Origin: Fomitopsis serialis
Lineage: Eukaryota; Basidiomycota; Agaricomycetes; Polyporales; Fomitopsidaceae
Direction of reading: 5' to 3'
Length of the DNA stretch: 64,000 nucleotides
NCBI RefSeq assembly: GCF_022376445.1
Contig: NW_025955117.1
Span: 29,016 to 93,015, forward strand
A program made the translations under genes and the position numbers. The notes under the pieces were generated by a model. That model was given only the letters and a program-made list of their open reading frames with translations, searched no databases and was not told the origin of the DNA. Numbering within the stretch: position 1 is the first letter of the stretch; the number at the start of each line of letters is the position of its first letter. Below, one piece after another: positions 49,706-60,131 of the stretch.

Positions 49706-51697
49706 ATGTCCCACTGCCACCGTGCCCTCCAGCACAACGACGTCCTGCATGAGGTCTTCACCTGGCTCACGCCCCCACTCCTCCGCGGCGACCTCTCGCC
49801 CGAGGAGGAAGAGATCAGACACAACGCGAGACATGACCTCACCAACATCGCCCGGGTGTGCAAGGCCTTCTCGGAGCACGCGCTCGATGCGCTCTGGAGG
49901 GAGCTCGACGACCTACTTCCCGTCATGCAACTCTTGACCGAGTCTCACGACTTTGACGGGGACGGCACAGCGGTGGGCGGACTTGCGGGGGGTCAGGACG
50001 TATCGGTGAGTAATCCCTTGGATCTCAGCACAAGTCCCACTCTCACACAGCACTTCGCCCAGCTTATCTCTGAGAACGAGTGGATGCGCTTCCGGCACTA
50101 TGCCAGAAGAGTTCGCGTCATCCGCTCGTCTGGCTTCGGGACGTTCGAAGCGTCCATGCTGCTGCACCTCGCTCGCCGCAACGCAGACAAGGCCCTCTTC
50201 CCGCGTCTGCGGTGTCTGACGCATACGGTCAGATCGAATCTCGACACCGGCCTGCTGTCGCTAGTGACACCGACGCTCGAGGAGGCCAAGCTCGAGTTCT
50301 GCGGCGAGACTTGGTACGGACTCGACACGGAAGAGTCGCCCGCCATCGCACGCAAGCTGCGGGACTATGCCGTACAGTTCTGTCTGAGTACGGTATGTTC
50401 GAATGCGCCAGAGCTCCAGCAGCTCACCATCACCGGCCTGGGTCGCATCTCTTCGCTTTCCCCGCTCGTTGCGTGCAATCGCCTCCGGCGACTGCACGTC
50501 CATGACGTCGTGCTTAGTCCGCGATCGCTCCGCACCCTGGTCTCCCTGGATAGTCTGCACGAGCTGGACATGTCCTTCGAGCGCACAAACTGCGACCCGT
50601 CTGGTGCTGGCTTGGCTAGCCTGCAGAGGCTATCGCTCTCCGGACCGATGTGCCAAATGCCCACCATCCTCGACACCGTGTCGTCCACCCACGTCCGTGC
50701 AGTGCGCATCTCGGACGCCTCCAACAAAGCGACCTACCAAGAATGCACAGAGTGCATCCAGGCCATCTCCAAGTTCCCCCTCCTCGACTCGTTCCACCTC
50801 GCCGCCGACAACGTGTCCGTCGACGACGACGTCCCCACTAGCGTCCCGCTCACCGGGCTGCTCGCACCGCTCCTCCCGCAACGTCGCCTGCGCACGCTCT
50901 CCGTGAGCCGCTGGCAGCCCGGCGGGTTCATACTCGGCGACGACGACGTCGAGACGCTCGCCTCCGCCTGGCCCGACATCGTCTCGCTCGCCCTCGCCGT
51001 AAACCGCGCCGATGTCGTCCCCACCCTGCACTCGCTCGTCGTCCTCGCGCGCGCGTGTCCGGCCCTCCGCGCACTCGAGCTCCCCTCGATCACGATCGCC
51101 TCCGCGGAGCAGCTCCGCCTTCCTGTCGTGCCGCACCGCCTGCGCACCTTCGAGGTCGGCGACCCCGACCGGCGCATGGAAGACTTCGACGCGGCGGAGG
51201 TCGCGCAATGGCTGTTCGCGCTCTTCCCGCGGATCAGCATGCCCGGGGAGAGCGAGGACTATCCCGAGTTTTTGGCGAGGCTGCTGGGCGAGCTGCAACG
51301 TTTGCGGCGCGAGGCCCCGCCGTCGACCGACTCGGCCCGGGGTCTGAGGCAGGGGAGGGAAGCGCTGCTTCCCTTGAGTCGTGCCAGTGACGCCGTGGCC
51401 TGGACTCGCGATCGTACTCTCGCGATCTCAGTACATTTGTGCTTCTGTCCGGGATGGACAGAGTGTAATCGGGGACGGAGGCGCTTGAGTGCTTTGAGCG
51501 CGTGCCTGTGGGTCCGCGGGCGAGTCCCCGTTTTGTGCCTCTCGTTCTGTGGCGGATGCGCGGCGCAGATCATGTTCTTGCCCGGACCTGGACGTGCGCA
51601 TTGGGCCACAGATACGCGAAAAGTGGCGGGCGCGCGGGATGCAGCGGAAAAGAGGTTCAATCTGCGCGGGGTCTCCTCCGACGTTTGGACGGCGTGA
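49706..51697 (+). CDS. F-box protein with leucine-rich region
   Basis: A single-exon gene of about 663 residues starting at ATG 49706 (MSHCHRALQHNDVLHEVFTW). The N-terminal F-box-like motif covers VLHEVFTWL to IARVCKAFSEHALDALW (residues 12-60), followed by WRELDDLLPVMQLL, the usual continuation in mushroom F-box proteins. The rest has irregular leucine-rich repeats (LQQLTITGLGRISSLSPL, LRRLHVHDVVLSPRSLRTLV, LRALELPSI). Such proteins are expected to serve as substrate receptors of SCF ubiquitin ligases; the target is unknown. The last about 120 residues (after 51340) are compositionally different and may be read-through. It sits between the inverted DUF4246 copies E and F. Confidence 0.8.
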   Translation: MSHCHRALQHNDVLHEVFTWLTPPLLRGDLSPEEEEIRHNARHDLTNIARVCKAFSEHALDALWRELDDLLPVMQLLTESHDFDGDGTAVGGLAGGQDVSVSNPLDLSTSPTLTQHFAQLISENEWMRFRHYARRVRVIRSSGFGTFEASMLLHLARRNADKALFPRLRCLTHTVRSNLDTGLLSLVTPTLEEAKLEFCGETWYGLDTEESPAIARKLRDYAVQFCLSTVCSNAPELQQLTITGLGRISSLSPLVACNRLRRLHVHDVVLSPRSLRTLVSLDSLHELDMSFERTNCDPSGAGLASLQRLSLSGPMCQMPTILDTVSSTHVRAVRISDASNKATYQECTECIQAISKFPLLDSFHLAADNVSVDDDVPTSVPLTGLLAPLLPQRRLRTLSVSRWQPGGFILGDDDVETLASAWPDIVSLALAVNRADVVPTLHSLVVLARACPALRALELPSITIASAEQLRLPVVPHRLRTFEVGDPDRRMEDFDAAEVAQWLFALFPRISMPGESEDYPEFLARLLGELQRLRREAPPSTDSARGLRQGREALLPLSRASDAVAWTRDRTLAISVHLCFCPGWTECNRGRRRLSALSACLWVRGRVPVLCLSFCGGCAAQIMFLPGPGRAHWATDTRKVAGARDAAEKRFNLRGVSSDVWTA

Positions 51698-51934
51698 TGA
51701 CCGCTCGGCGTTGGCAGGGCTGCTTTGGCTTCGTGGATTGCCCGAGAATGGTCGCGGCTCAATTGAGCGCAAGTCTTGCTGTTATTGGGAATACAGTTCG
51801 TCTTGTGTCGCCCCTGGAATCCTCCATGGACGATGGCGTTTGGCAGCGGCACCATGGCCTTGCATACACATGCGCCTCTTGTGGGCTCAGCACCATCTGA
51901 GTGCTAGTCAAATCTACACGTCTTGGCGGACACC
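51698..51934. other. Short intergenic gap
   Basis: Convergent 3' ends of the F-box gene and DUF4246 copy F. Nothing else is seen. Confidence 0.4.
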
Positions 51935-54460
51935 CCACGCATCAGTGTTCGCTAAAGGACAAGGGATGTCAGAAGGCCAATACATGCCACTGATGACAGA
52001 GGCCCACGCACCACAGGTTGAAGAACTGCCCGAACCTTGTTTTGTCGACCGCCCTCGCGGCCAGCGTTCGTTCGTTCGTCAGCTCCTCCCGATACTTCCT
52101 CGCCTGCCTTTCCGTAATCGGGTCCAGTAGCTCCCAGATCATCTTGTGTACTGCCTTCAGAAGCCTGCACCACAGCCAGCGGATCCACAGTTCCTGCTTA
52201 GGAGCCACTGTAGATGCGGACGGGATGGTGATCATGTTCGGGTCGACGAGGAAGAAGACTAGGATCTTGCGATGTCCCGGCTTCGTGGGAGGCGGAACGG
52301 CGAGACGACGTGCTGGTAGAGGTTCGGGAATGCGATGCATCGGTCTTGGTTGGTAGTGACGTTGCCGACGTTTTGCGCACACCTTTCGTTTCTTAGGAGG
52401 AGCTCGTCAGTTGGCTGTGGAGGGAGGTGGGCTGGAAGACGTACGCTGACATCCCGTAGAGGTGGCCCATGCAATAGTGTTCCCATTAGCCGTGATAGCG
52501 GGGCTCGCGGACGGCGTTGCGGAAGGACAGCGTTGATTCGGTGATGTTTTCTGTATCGTAGTACTGAGTGCAATGTTAGTCAACACACAGAATGCCGCAG
52601 GGCCGTAGATATCTTCGTGCACATAGGTGAACGTGGAGACGATAGCTTCGTTGTCCATCCCTGTTTTCGTATAGAAGGCTTCAGCAGCGAATGTGGTATA
52701 CCGAGCATGCCCGACTTACCCTCGACGTGCCACGTCCCCCTCCGCACTCAGGCATCTCAGGTGTCAGAACGATATTCACCAACTACACGATCACCTGCAG
52801 TGTCCTCCCTCGCAAGTCTACCGTCTTCACGCAATCGAGACCATCCGCATAGCTCGGCTTGCTCTCCGGCCAGCGGTGCTCCGCCGGTGCGTTGTCCCAA
52901 AACTCTTCGTGCTAACTGGTACGGAACGTGCACAAAAGGCGGGAACGGCGGCTCCTGTCACTGCTCATCCTGCGATTCGTCGCGTGTGCTGCCTCCAGAA
53001 CTTGAACTGAGCCTTCTCCGCTTCCCAGTGTCTGCGGTCCTCCGCCAAGGATTGCCGTGTATTCTAAAATAGCGTGAGTTTATCTCGGGGTCCATTGTGG
53101 GCTCAATCTAGATGAGCGTGAGCGGGCACAGTCGAGGATAATGAAGCAAAAGGAACTCACTTCCGGACCCAGACGCATTGCGGGAACTTGTGCCCCTGGA
53201 GGTCTAGCCGTGTGGGGAGCTGTGTCTCCCTCGCGAGGTCGGAGAGCATCCTCTCGAACATTTGCACGGCCTTCTCCAACACTTTCGGGATGATCGTTGT
53301 GAGCGCCTCATGATCTTCCGGGTGGATGCTGTTGACGTATGGCGAGACCAAGCGGACGGCGCCTCCTCGACATGAAACTCCGAAGGCAGCCATTGGAACC
53401 GCTCTGACCTGTACATAGGGATGATATCCGTTGCGCAGGGCTGGGGGGCTCCTGAGCGCCGCAAGCGGTGGTATGCTCGTAGACGATGGGGTACAGCGAG
53501 GGGTGCGCGAGATCGAGCGCTTTGCCGTCGGATCCTGGATGCCAGTCCTTCTCGGAGTCTGGGACAGACTCGAGCGGGGCGATTGCTGAGACGAGGTCTG
53601 CTTTGAGGGAGGCGGGAATGAGCTGATCAGACTTCCAAATCCGCTCATACGGACCAGCCTGTGAATGGAAATGAGAAAAGTGCATTGTATAATGGGATTA
53701 TGGGGCCGACCTCGGTGCCTGTCTCTGGGTCACGAAGGGCAGCATAGGCCTCGACCTCACTCATGATGTACTTGATCTATGACGCTCCCTTCACCCGTCC
53801 TCGCGCGAATGACCTCCGAAATCAGACGTACCATGTTGTCCGTGAGCTGTATACTGCGACACAGATCCTTCTGCAGTTCCTTGACATCATTCTCCACTTC
53901 GCCTGCACGTTCTCGTCCCAGAATTTCACCCACCACTCCGGCTTCTCGCGGATGGCTGCGCTCAGAGCAGCTCAATGAGCGTACGCGGCGAGTCCTTGTC
54001 TGTGGGGTCGTTGTCCTCTGCCATGGCGTAGACAACCCACTCTAGGTTTTCTGTGAACGGGTGCATGTATCACCTGGGTGTGCTCAGCTGGTTAGCAGGG
54101 TCCGTTGCTGTCACTTGAGGGCGGGATTGAGGCGGTGTATGGAATGGAGAAATCCTGTGTGGACCTACGGCAAGGCAGCATGCAAGCGATCAAAGGCGGA
54201 AGGCGAAACACTGAGCACAAGCATCGAACACGCTGAGGATATATAAGTTAAGCCCCAGGCCTGGCACTGGCTGGCACGAGATCACGTACCGAACTGCAAA
54301 CTGCAGACCTATATACACCAGATTTTCGCCCACGGTAGCAATGATTATCAGGCTTCCGTTTGCAGGAAGTGTATGGCGAAATCCACGATAACCGTGCATC
54401 GCCGGCGGCGCACCGTGACCGCCGCATGATTGCGGTGCAGTCAGGATGACTGTGGTTCAA
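51935..54460. repeat. Right arm of inverted DUF4246 pair (E/F)
   Basis: Inverted partner of 45590-48195, covering copy F and about 340 bases upstream of its former start. Confidence 0.75.
51942..54123 (-). pseudogene. DUF4246 family copy F (start codon lost)
   Basis: Inverted sister of copy E. All blocks are present: MHPFTENLEWVVYAMAEDND (from about 54066), SDQLIPASLKADLVSAIAPL, DWHPGSDGKALDLAHPSLYP, FQWLPSEFHVEE, LPTRLDLQGHKFPQCVW, the HVEG region near 52716, MDNEAIVSTFTY, QDRCIAFPNLYQH, PGHRKILVFFLVDPN, KTRFGQFFNL and the 10-nt last exon (TGA at 51942-51944). Where copy E has ATGGCCTCAAGCGAC, F reads CCCGCCCTCAAGTGAC, so the start codon is gone by substitution and a TGA follows. Further stops and indels lie in exon 1 and near 52910 and 53360. 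Unlike the other copies, this one is broken by more than homopolymer gaps. A later ATG at about 54066 could in principle start a shorter protein. Confidence 0.7.
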
Positions 54461-55164
54461 CTGTGGTTGGAAGATAAGACATTCGCGTAGGCAAAGCCAC
54501 ACATGCACTGGTGTCGCGACTGTTAACGTACGCTTTATGAGGGTGTATGGTTCTCATCATCTCCTATCGTTACTTACACTGCATGAAGAAAGGGTAGACG
54601 TTTGTACTGACGTACGAGACACGGTGTTGTCTTGCAATCGAATATCAGCCATAGTGCACGTCGTGATTCGTCGTTGTAGTGATTAGGTTCGACCCATCTC
54701 ATCTACACGACGCTATATCAATGCTACATCCAACCGTTCAGCCGGGTACCGTGGCAGGGATGCGGCAAGTCGTGCTACCATTGAGCGGCCCATCGTACTC
54801 TACTATGTTCTGTCAGGACGGAGTGCATTCAAGTGAGTCCCGGGGTGGACTGTTTGCGTCACGATCGCGCAGTGTACTGTCATTATAGCGACTATATAAT
54901 AGTATGGGTATCAGAAGCTGTATTCACCCAATCCACGCCGTTGGAAATGCAATACCTGATGTGATGTCTGTATGTGACTGCTTCTAATGTGGGGTAGAAT
55001 TCTGGGACAAAGGTCTTTTTCGTGCTTGAGCTCATTTGATTGGGTCCTCGGCCATGTTTGAGGGGTAACTCGGGGTTGGCACACGCGGCGGCGACGGAGC
55101 ATGTAGGTAAGTAACTTGATTGGCGCTGTTTGCCAAAGGCTTCGTCCCTTAGCGCCTGAGTATA
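54461..55164. other. Intergenic
   Basis: No gene recognised. A minus frame at 55203-54892 overlaps the small inverted-repeat element and has no domain. Confidence 0.4.
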
Positions 55165-55417
55165 CTGTACCATTTCGACCTCAAGTTCAGTCACAGGTCG
55201 CACCCCCCTCTGAACTAGGGTTTTAGTTCAATGTCACAGGTCACAAGCCGTTCCGGGGAGCACTTTTTCTATCCTTCTCGGCGCTTCCGGCGCCCTACGG
55301 GCGCCAAATTACCGTTTATGGTAATTGTCACAGTTCACAGGGCCCTATGAACTAGGTATTTCGTTAGTTCATTGGTCACAGGTCACACCCCGTGAACTAG
55401 AGGTCGAAACGGTACAG
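55165..55417. mobile_element. 253-bp MITE-like element with TA flanks
   Basis: The ends are inverted repeats of about 25 bases with two mismatches: CTGTACC then TTTCGACCTC and AGTTCA at the left (55165 on), and the complement at the right ending GGTACAG (55417). TA flanks both ends, as expected for a TA target duplication of Tc1/mariner-like and related elements. Inside are repeated TGAACTAG / AGTTCA and GTCACAGGTCAC units (55196-55246 and 55328-55390) and two hairpins (GGCGC..GCGCC near 55280-55305, AATTACC..GGTAATT near 55307-55327). No coding frame, so it is non-autonomous. Confidence 0.75.
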
Positions 55418-56066
55418 TAGTTCCTGATCGGGCAATGATCGAGATCGAGACTGGCAACCGTTAAGGACGGCGGCCCGTCCGCTCTGCGTCCGCTACCGTG
55501 ACTTTCCTCCACTCCAAGTACTTAGGGACATGCTTATGTTCCTCTGAGTCTGTGCCAGAATAGGTGCTGGCGTTTCCCACCAGCCTCATGCCCTCAGCCG
55601 TGACTGGGTCACAGGATTGGGAGGGATGATGGGTTCTCGCAATCATCGCGATGCTGGCTGGGGATAGTCCGCGGGGTGCGTGCTTGCGTGGAAGCTCAGC
55701 AGAGTACTACAGGTCATGCACGGCGGCTTTGGTCAGGTTTACATATGGAACCGCCCAGCCGTCCGAGACGCGCAGCTCTTCCTTTCCATTCAAGTTCACC
55801 CTGCTTCACCCCCTCTTATCTCGTCTGGACGAGCTGCCCTGCCTTGGGTCGCCTCCGACGAGAGCTAGTGTGTCCACTGCATCCGGCCGTCAACCTCACC
55901 ATCCTACATCGCTCCTGCCTATTCGACCATCCAGCTGCGCGGGCGCCGTGCAACAGGCGAACCATCAGAAGCTGTCCAGCTTGTGGACTGTCCAAGACTA
56001 CCCCTCATACTTATCGGTCCCGGCGCGAGGTCCTCTTCTCTATATCAACACATCCTCGCCAACGCC
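55418..56066. promoter_or_regulatory. Promoter/5' region of the composite TF-kinase gene
   Basis: From about 55618 this sequence is shared with 62938-63363 upstream of the second Zn2Cys6 start (for example the GATGCTGGCTGGGGA block at 55650 and GATGTTGGCTGGGGA at 62972, and CTCGCCAACGCCATGTC at both starts). The promoter was thus copied along with the gene start. Confidence 0.55.
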
Positions 56067-56330
56067 ATGTCGGGCTACGGCCATGGGAGCCCACAACAGA
56101 ACGGCGGCCGTAGGATGTTCAGCTGCAAGCCCTGCCGCATGCTCAAGATCAAATGCGATAGGTGCGTCGTTACGCCAGATTTTCTTCGCCGCCCTCACTC
56201 ATCGAGTCATCGCTTTGCAGGAAGCAGCCCTGCACGCCGTGTCAGGTGGCATGTTCGTCAATCTTGCCTGCTGATGTTTCATATTGAAGCTGACGACACG
56301 TCGGACCATTTGCAGATACAGCGAAATATT
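55618..56330. repeat. Segmental duplication, copy 1 (with 62938-63650)
   Basis: The 5' region and first exons of the composite gene are repeated in direct orientation at 62938-63650, with intron 1 and intron 2 in the same positions (the GAAGCTGACGACACG block before exon 3 is shared). Confidence 0.75.
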
Positions 56331-59222
56331 GCCTATACAAGGGTGACAAGGGATATGACGGCGACGGCGTCGATCCGCCTAAGCGATCACTTCAAGATTA
56401 TGCACGCAGCGAAGCATGCCAGAACCTCGTTCAGTCACTAGTGAAGGCTGATGCGTCCCTTGCGGAATTCGGCGCTACGACTGGTGAGATACAGGGCACC
56501 TTGAAGGTCCTACAGGCGGCGATGTCTACGGAGCAAGGTATCCGGGCCGTGAAAAACTGCGCAGAGGGTCATCACGAAATGATTGTGAATCTCCTGGATG
56601 CGGTGAGTGACTCTTAAGGTGTCTCTGTGCAATTCACAAATATCCTATAAATTTACGCCGCTTGTGATCCACACAGGTATTGGAACGAGTTTCTCCCCAG
56701 TCCCGCCAATACACCACGGTATTCCATGCACTTCGCAAATTGTGTGCACAGCATGGCCACGTCCCGGATTCATTGATCCTGCCAAGGGGTTCGGTTGTTC
56801 TGAGTCCGTCGACGTTTGACGAGACAGGCAGACCCGAGCCACATGCAAGTGGTGGGTTTGCAGACATCTACATGGGACAGTGGAAGGGGCAGGTTGTCGG
56901 GATCAAGGCTATGAAAACTTCCAGCCGTGACTCCGTTCAGTTATTGAAGGTACGTCTGGTGTCTATGTTGTGCCAGGACGACTGCCCTCAGACAACTCAT
57001 CGTCATTCCCAGAGAATTGCCAAGGAGGCGACGATCTGGAGGCGTCTTGCACATCCGAATATCACACCCTTTTATGGAGTCGATACTGAACACTTCAAGG
57101 TCAGTATGGTATGTAAATGGATGTCGCACGGGCATATCATCGACTTTTTGGGCGAATATCCAGAAGAGAGCCGCCCGCGTTTGGTGAATTTTATCTACAA
57201 CCCCAATATTTACCGCTCTGCATCGCTGATTATGTCATGTGATTGTGATCAGCTCCTGGATGTTGCCCGTGGACTCGCATACCTTCATTCAGACAGTGTT
57301 GGCATTATCCATGGAGACCTCAAAGGTGTACGTATTATATCATATCAGCATATGTGCACTCATCAGAGAGAAGGCAAACATCCTGATAGACGAGCACAAC
57401 TCTGCTTGTCTTACGGATTTTGGGGTCTCTACTATCGTATACGAAACCTCTACTACACTCAATACGGTCACTCAGCCATGCGACTTCCACTCCACGCTTC
57501 GCTATATGGCTCCGGAGATCCACGACCCCGAACGATTTCTTGGGGAAGAAGTTGCGAAACCATCTAGAGAGAGCGATGTATACACATACTCCATGGTGAT
57601 GTGGGAGGTACGTTGTAACATATCATGCTACCATCTGGTCGGTTTAATATAGAGCCAAGTAGATATTCACGGGAGAAATGCCGTACCAGAGCAGTTGGCA
57701 CGACGGGGCCATTATAAACAAGATCGTCAATGGTGCACGACCTCAGCGTCCGCCCGACGCTGCGCGTCTTGGGCTATCTGACACCATCTGGTGTATCATG
57801 GGGAAGTGCTGGAACGGAGTTCCTTCCACAAGACCATCCATACTGGAGGTGATCTCCGACTTGGAACATGAGTGGAGCTCGTGGTTCCGCTCACACAGAC
57901 CCACGGATGCAGAGAAGGAGGCGGGGGCAGCAACTACCGGGTCTCAGGCGATGCAAAACACGTCTGGTATGTTCTTGGGCCCTACCAGCAATGTGTTCGC
58001 CGTGAACCAGGTATGTCATGAGGTCTCTGTGGTCTGCAGTTTGCTTAGGGTATCTCTACTTGCTGTAGTTCGTCGGCGGGCGACCTTCACAGGGCCTTCC
58101 GGGCTTTTTGTCGAACCATGTCCCCGTTCTCGACGTGCGTCACCATGACGCAGATATTGTCGCCCAGCTCCCGGACCACAACACCGTGGAGTACCTCATC
58201 AACCATTATTTCGAATGCTGCAACTGGATCTACCGCTTCGTCCATGAACCAACCATTCGCGATGCGTGGTGGCGGTTCAGAAACGGCCAGTCTATGACCC
58301 GCGTCGAGCTCGCCACTGTTTGTGTCGTTATCGCCATCGCTATCCAATATCTCCCTCTGAGTCGTCACAAACTCTTCTCCGCCCTCCGCGGCAGTGCAAT
58401 CGAATTGGGAAACACTTGCTTTAAGTTGTCCCGCGATCTTCTCGAGCGTCACCGCGAGATCACGCCGACACACACGCTCGAGTTTGTCGAGCTCCTTTTG
58501 GCGCAGACCACTATCTCATTGTCTTCGAGACGCGCCTTGAGGAGGTCTGCATTATGTGCGGCGAGCTGCTCACTATCGCTACCGCTATGGGCCTGCACTG
58601 CGATCCTCAGAACGTCTTGCCGGTCGAGCTGGCTGAACGTCGCCGCTGGGCGTGGTGGAACCTTATACTCATCGAGCGCTGGCAGGCCTTCTGTCTTGGC
58701 CGGCTTAACCACAACGGCTCTGATCACTTTGACGTCCAGCTGCCTGCGGAGAATCCGAACCCCTTCGGCTCGGACAGGCTCTTTCTGCCGCACTTCGCCC
58801 TCTTCAAGCTCATGCACATCTCCGCAGCGACCTTGGACGAGGCGACGGCGAAACTCCAGGTCACCTGGTCGGTCCTGCAGCAGAAGGATAAGCTGTTGAC
58901 TGACTGGTTCGCCGAGCTCCCTCATGAAATGCTCCAGGAAGGTCAAGAATTGATCGACGGCCTCGCCAGCCTACACCCAGTTGTTCGCCGTCCCGCTGTC
59001 CAGGGCACGATCTTGCGCTTCATGTACAACTCCCTCCGCTTCACGCTCCACCGTCCCTGGATCCTCTTGCCGACGAGCTTGGATGTCGCGAGACAATGCG
59101 CATCGGAGCTGCTCCGTTTGATGGCGAAGGTGAAGGCCTCGCACACGCCGGCCCACTTCATGTGTGGCCCCTTCCAAACGGAAGTGGCCGCAACGTTTCT
59201 CTCCCAGCGAAGTTCATCATAA
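56067..59222 (+). CDS. Composite protein: Zn2Cys6 DNA-binding domain - protein kinase - Fungal_trans domain
   Basis: Nine exons join in phase: 56067-56161, 56221-56252, 56316-56602, 56677-56949, 57013-57183, 57253-57327, 57374-57607, 57663-58010 and 58069 to the end. Residues 20-48 form a Zn2Cys6 cluster (Cys 20, 23, 30, 36, 39, 48; C-x2-C-x6-C-x5-C-x2-C-x8-C). Residues about 60-185 are mostly helical. A TKL-like kinase follows (about 190-455): GGFADIYMGQWKGQVVGIKA, EATIWRRLAHPNITPFYGVD, HGDLKGANILID (HGD, D308), TDFGVST (D326), YMAPEIHDPE and a C-lobe with GKCWNGVPSTRPSILEV. From residue about 525 comes a fungal transcription-factor middle domain (HVPVLDVRHHDADIVAQLPD, MGLHCDP, ERRRWAWWNLILIERWQAF, LRFTLHRPW). 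One base is missing near 58510 (GCAGGACC read as GCAGACC). It probably couples kinase activity to transcription (inference). Alternative: two genes with cryptic starts; the in-phase junctions argue against this. Confidence 0.75.
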
Positions 59223-60131
59223 GATGTCAGCCGACTTGAACGTAACATCCATTGGCTGCTATTTCGGCGCGCGTCCGCGCCTACTGTGGCTATGGCGGGT
59301 CATAGCTTGCGCTGTCGCTGTCGCTGGGATCTACAGTGGCTCTGGGAGCCTACTATATTGGCTATGTAGCCGCGAGTGGATGCAATGGCCCCGGAATACT
59401 TTTTCTGACTCTGCCATCTGGGACAACAATGTAAGATATAACTCATCGCAGTCACTCATTGTATGTACACATCACTAGGAGATACAACACGAGACACTAT
59501 CGCTCCGCTCCTGTGGAACAACGGATTCATGAGAGTCGGAGAGTAGACTCATTCGTGCCAGTGGTCATGTCGCTTGCAGTAGACCATCTCAAGATGCGGC
59601 TTTCATGGTATGCGACAGAAAATCACCGTGTCTGATTCGCAGGACGACTCCAGTCACTGGTGCTTGCTTGGGTGTCAGTGACATCCGTTGAACCCAAAGG
59701 TACGAGAAATCCCGCATAGCAGCGGAGTATATGTTCCTATCGAACGCAGTCTCGGCGAAGATGGCATTTAGGAGAGCATCGCCGCATCGAGCACGTCTTG
59801 GCTCACTCCGGCTCAAGAGCCATGAATGGAGAATATTACTTCCGAGTCAAGTTGGCGAGTTCTTCCTAAGTAGGTTCGGAACAGTCCTTGCTCGAGATCT
59901 GACTCATGCGCCACACGCCACCGTGACAGCAGGTACTCACTCGAATGCGTCGCTCGTCGCGTCTTCTTTTGCCAGAACGGATGCAGACTGAAGTACTGAC
60001 TAGCGACTGCTGGAAAACATAGCCCCATCAGCCTCATGACCTCTTCAGATTAACGCGTTAACGGCGGCCGGCGCGATCCCCCCATTTACGCTCTGCGAGC
60101 TAAGTTGCCAAGCCAGGCCAACCAGGCATTA
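59223..60131. other. Intergenic; possible 3' exons of the composite gene
   Basis: Related Fungal_trans proteins often continue past the GPFQ segment. Here the frame ends at 59222 and I could not find a convincing continuation. No other gene is seen. Confidence 0.35.

Noticed and set aside
54670..54710. GGTTCGACCC resembling a tRNA B box
   Set aside because: No A box or cloverleaf could be drawn around it.
55275..55330. Strong hairpins as possible transcription terminators
   Set aside because: They lie inside the TA-flanked inverted-repeat element and intrinsic terminators are not a fungal mechanism.
56677..57567. Kinase as a separate nested gene starting at ATG 56680
   Set aside because: The preceding exon joins it in phase through a good GTGAGT/ACACAG intron and the following exons continue in phase into the Fungal_trans domain. 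Kept as an alternative to test, not as the main model.
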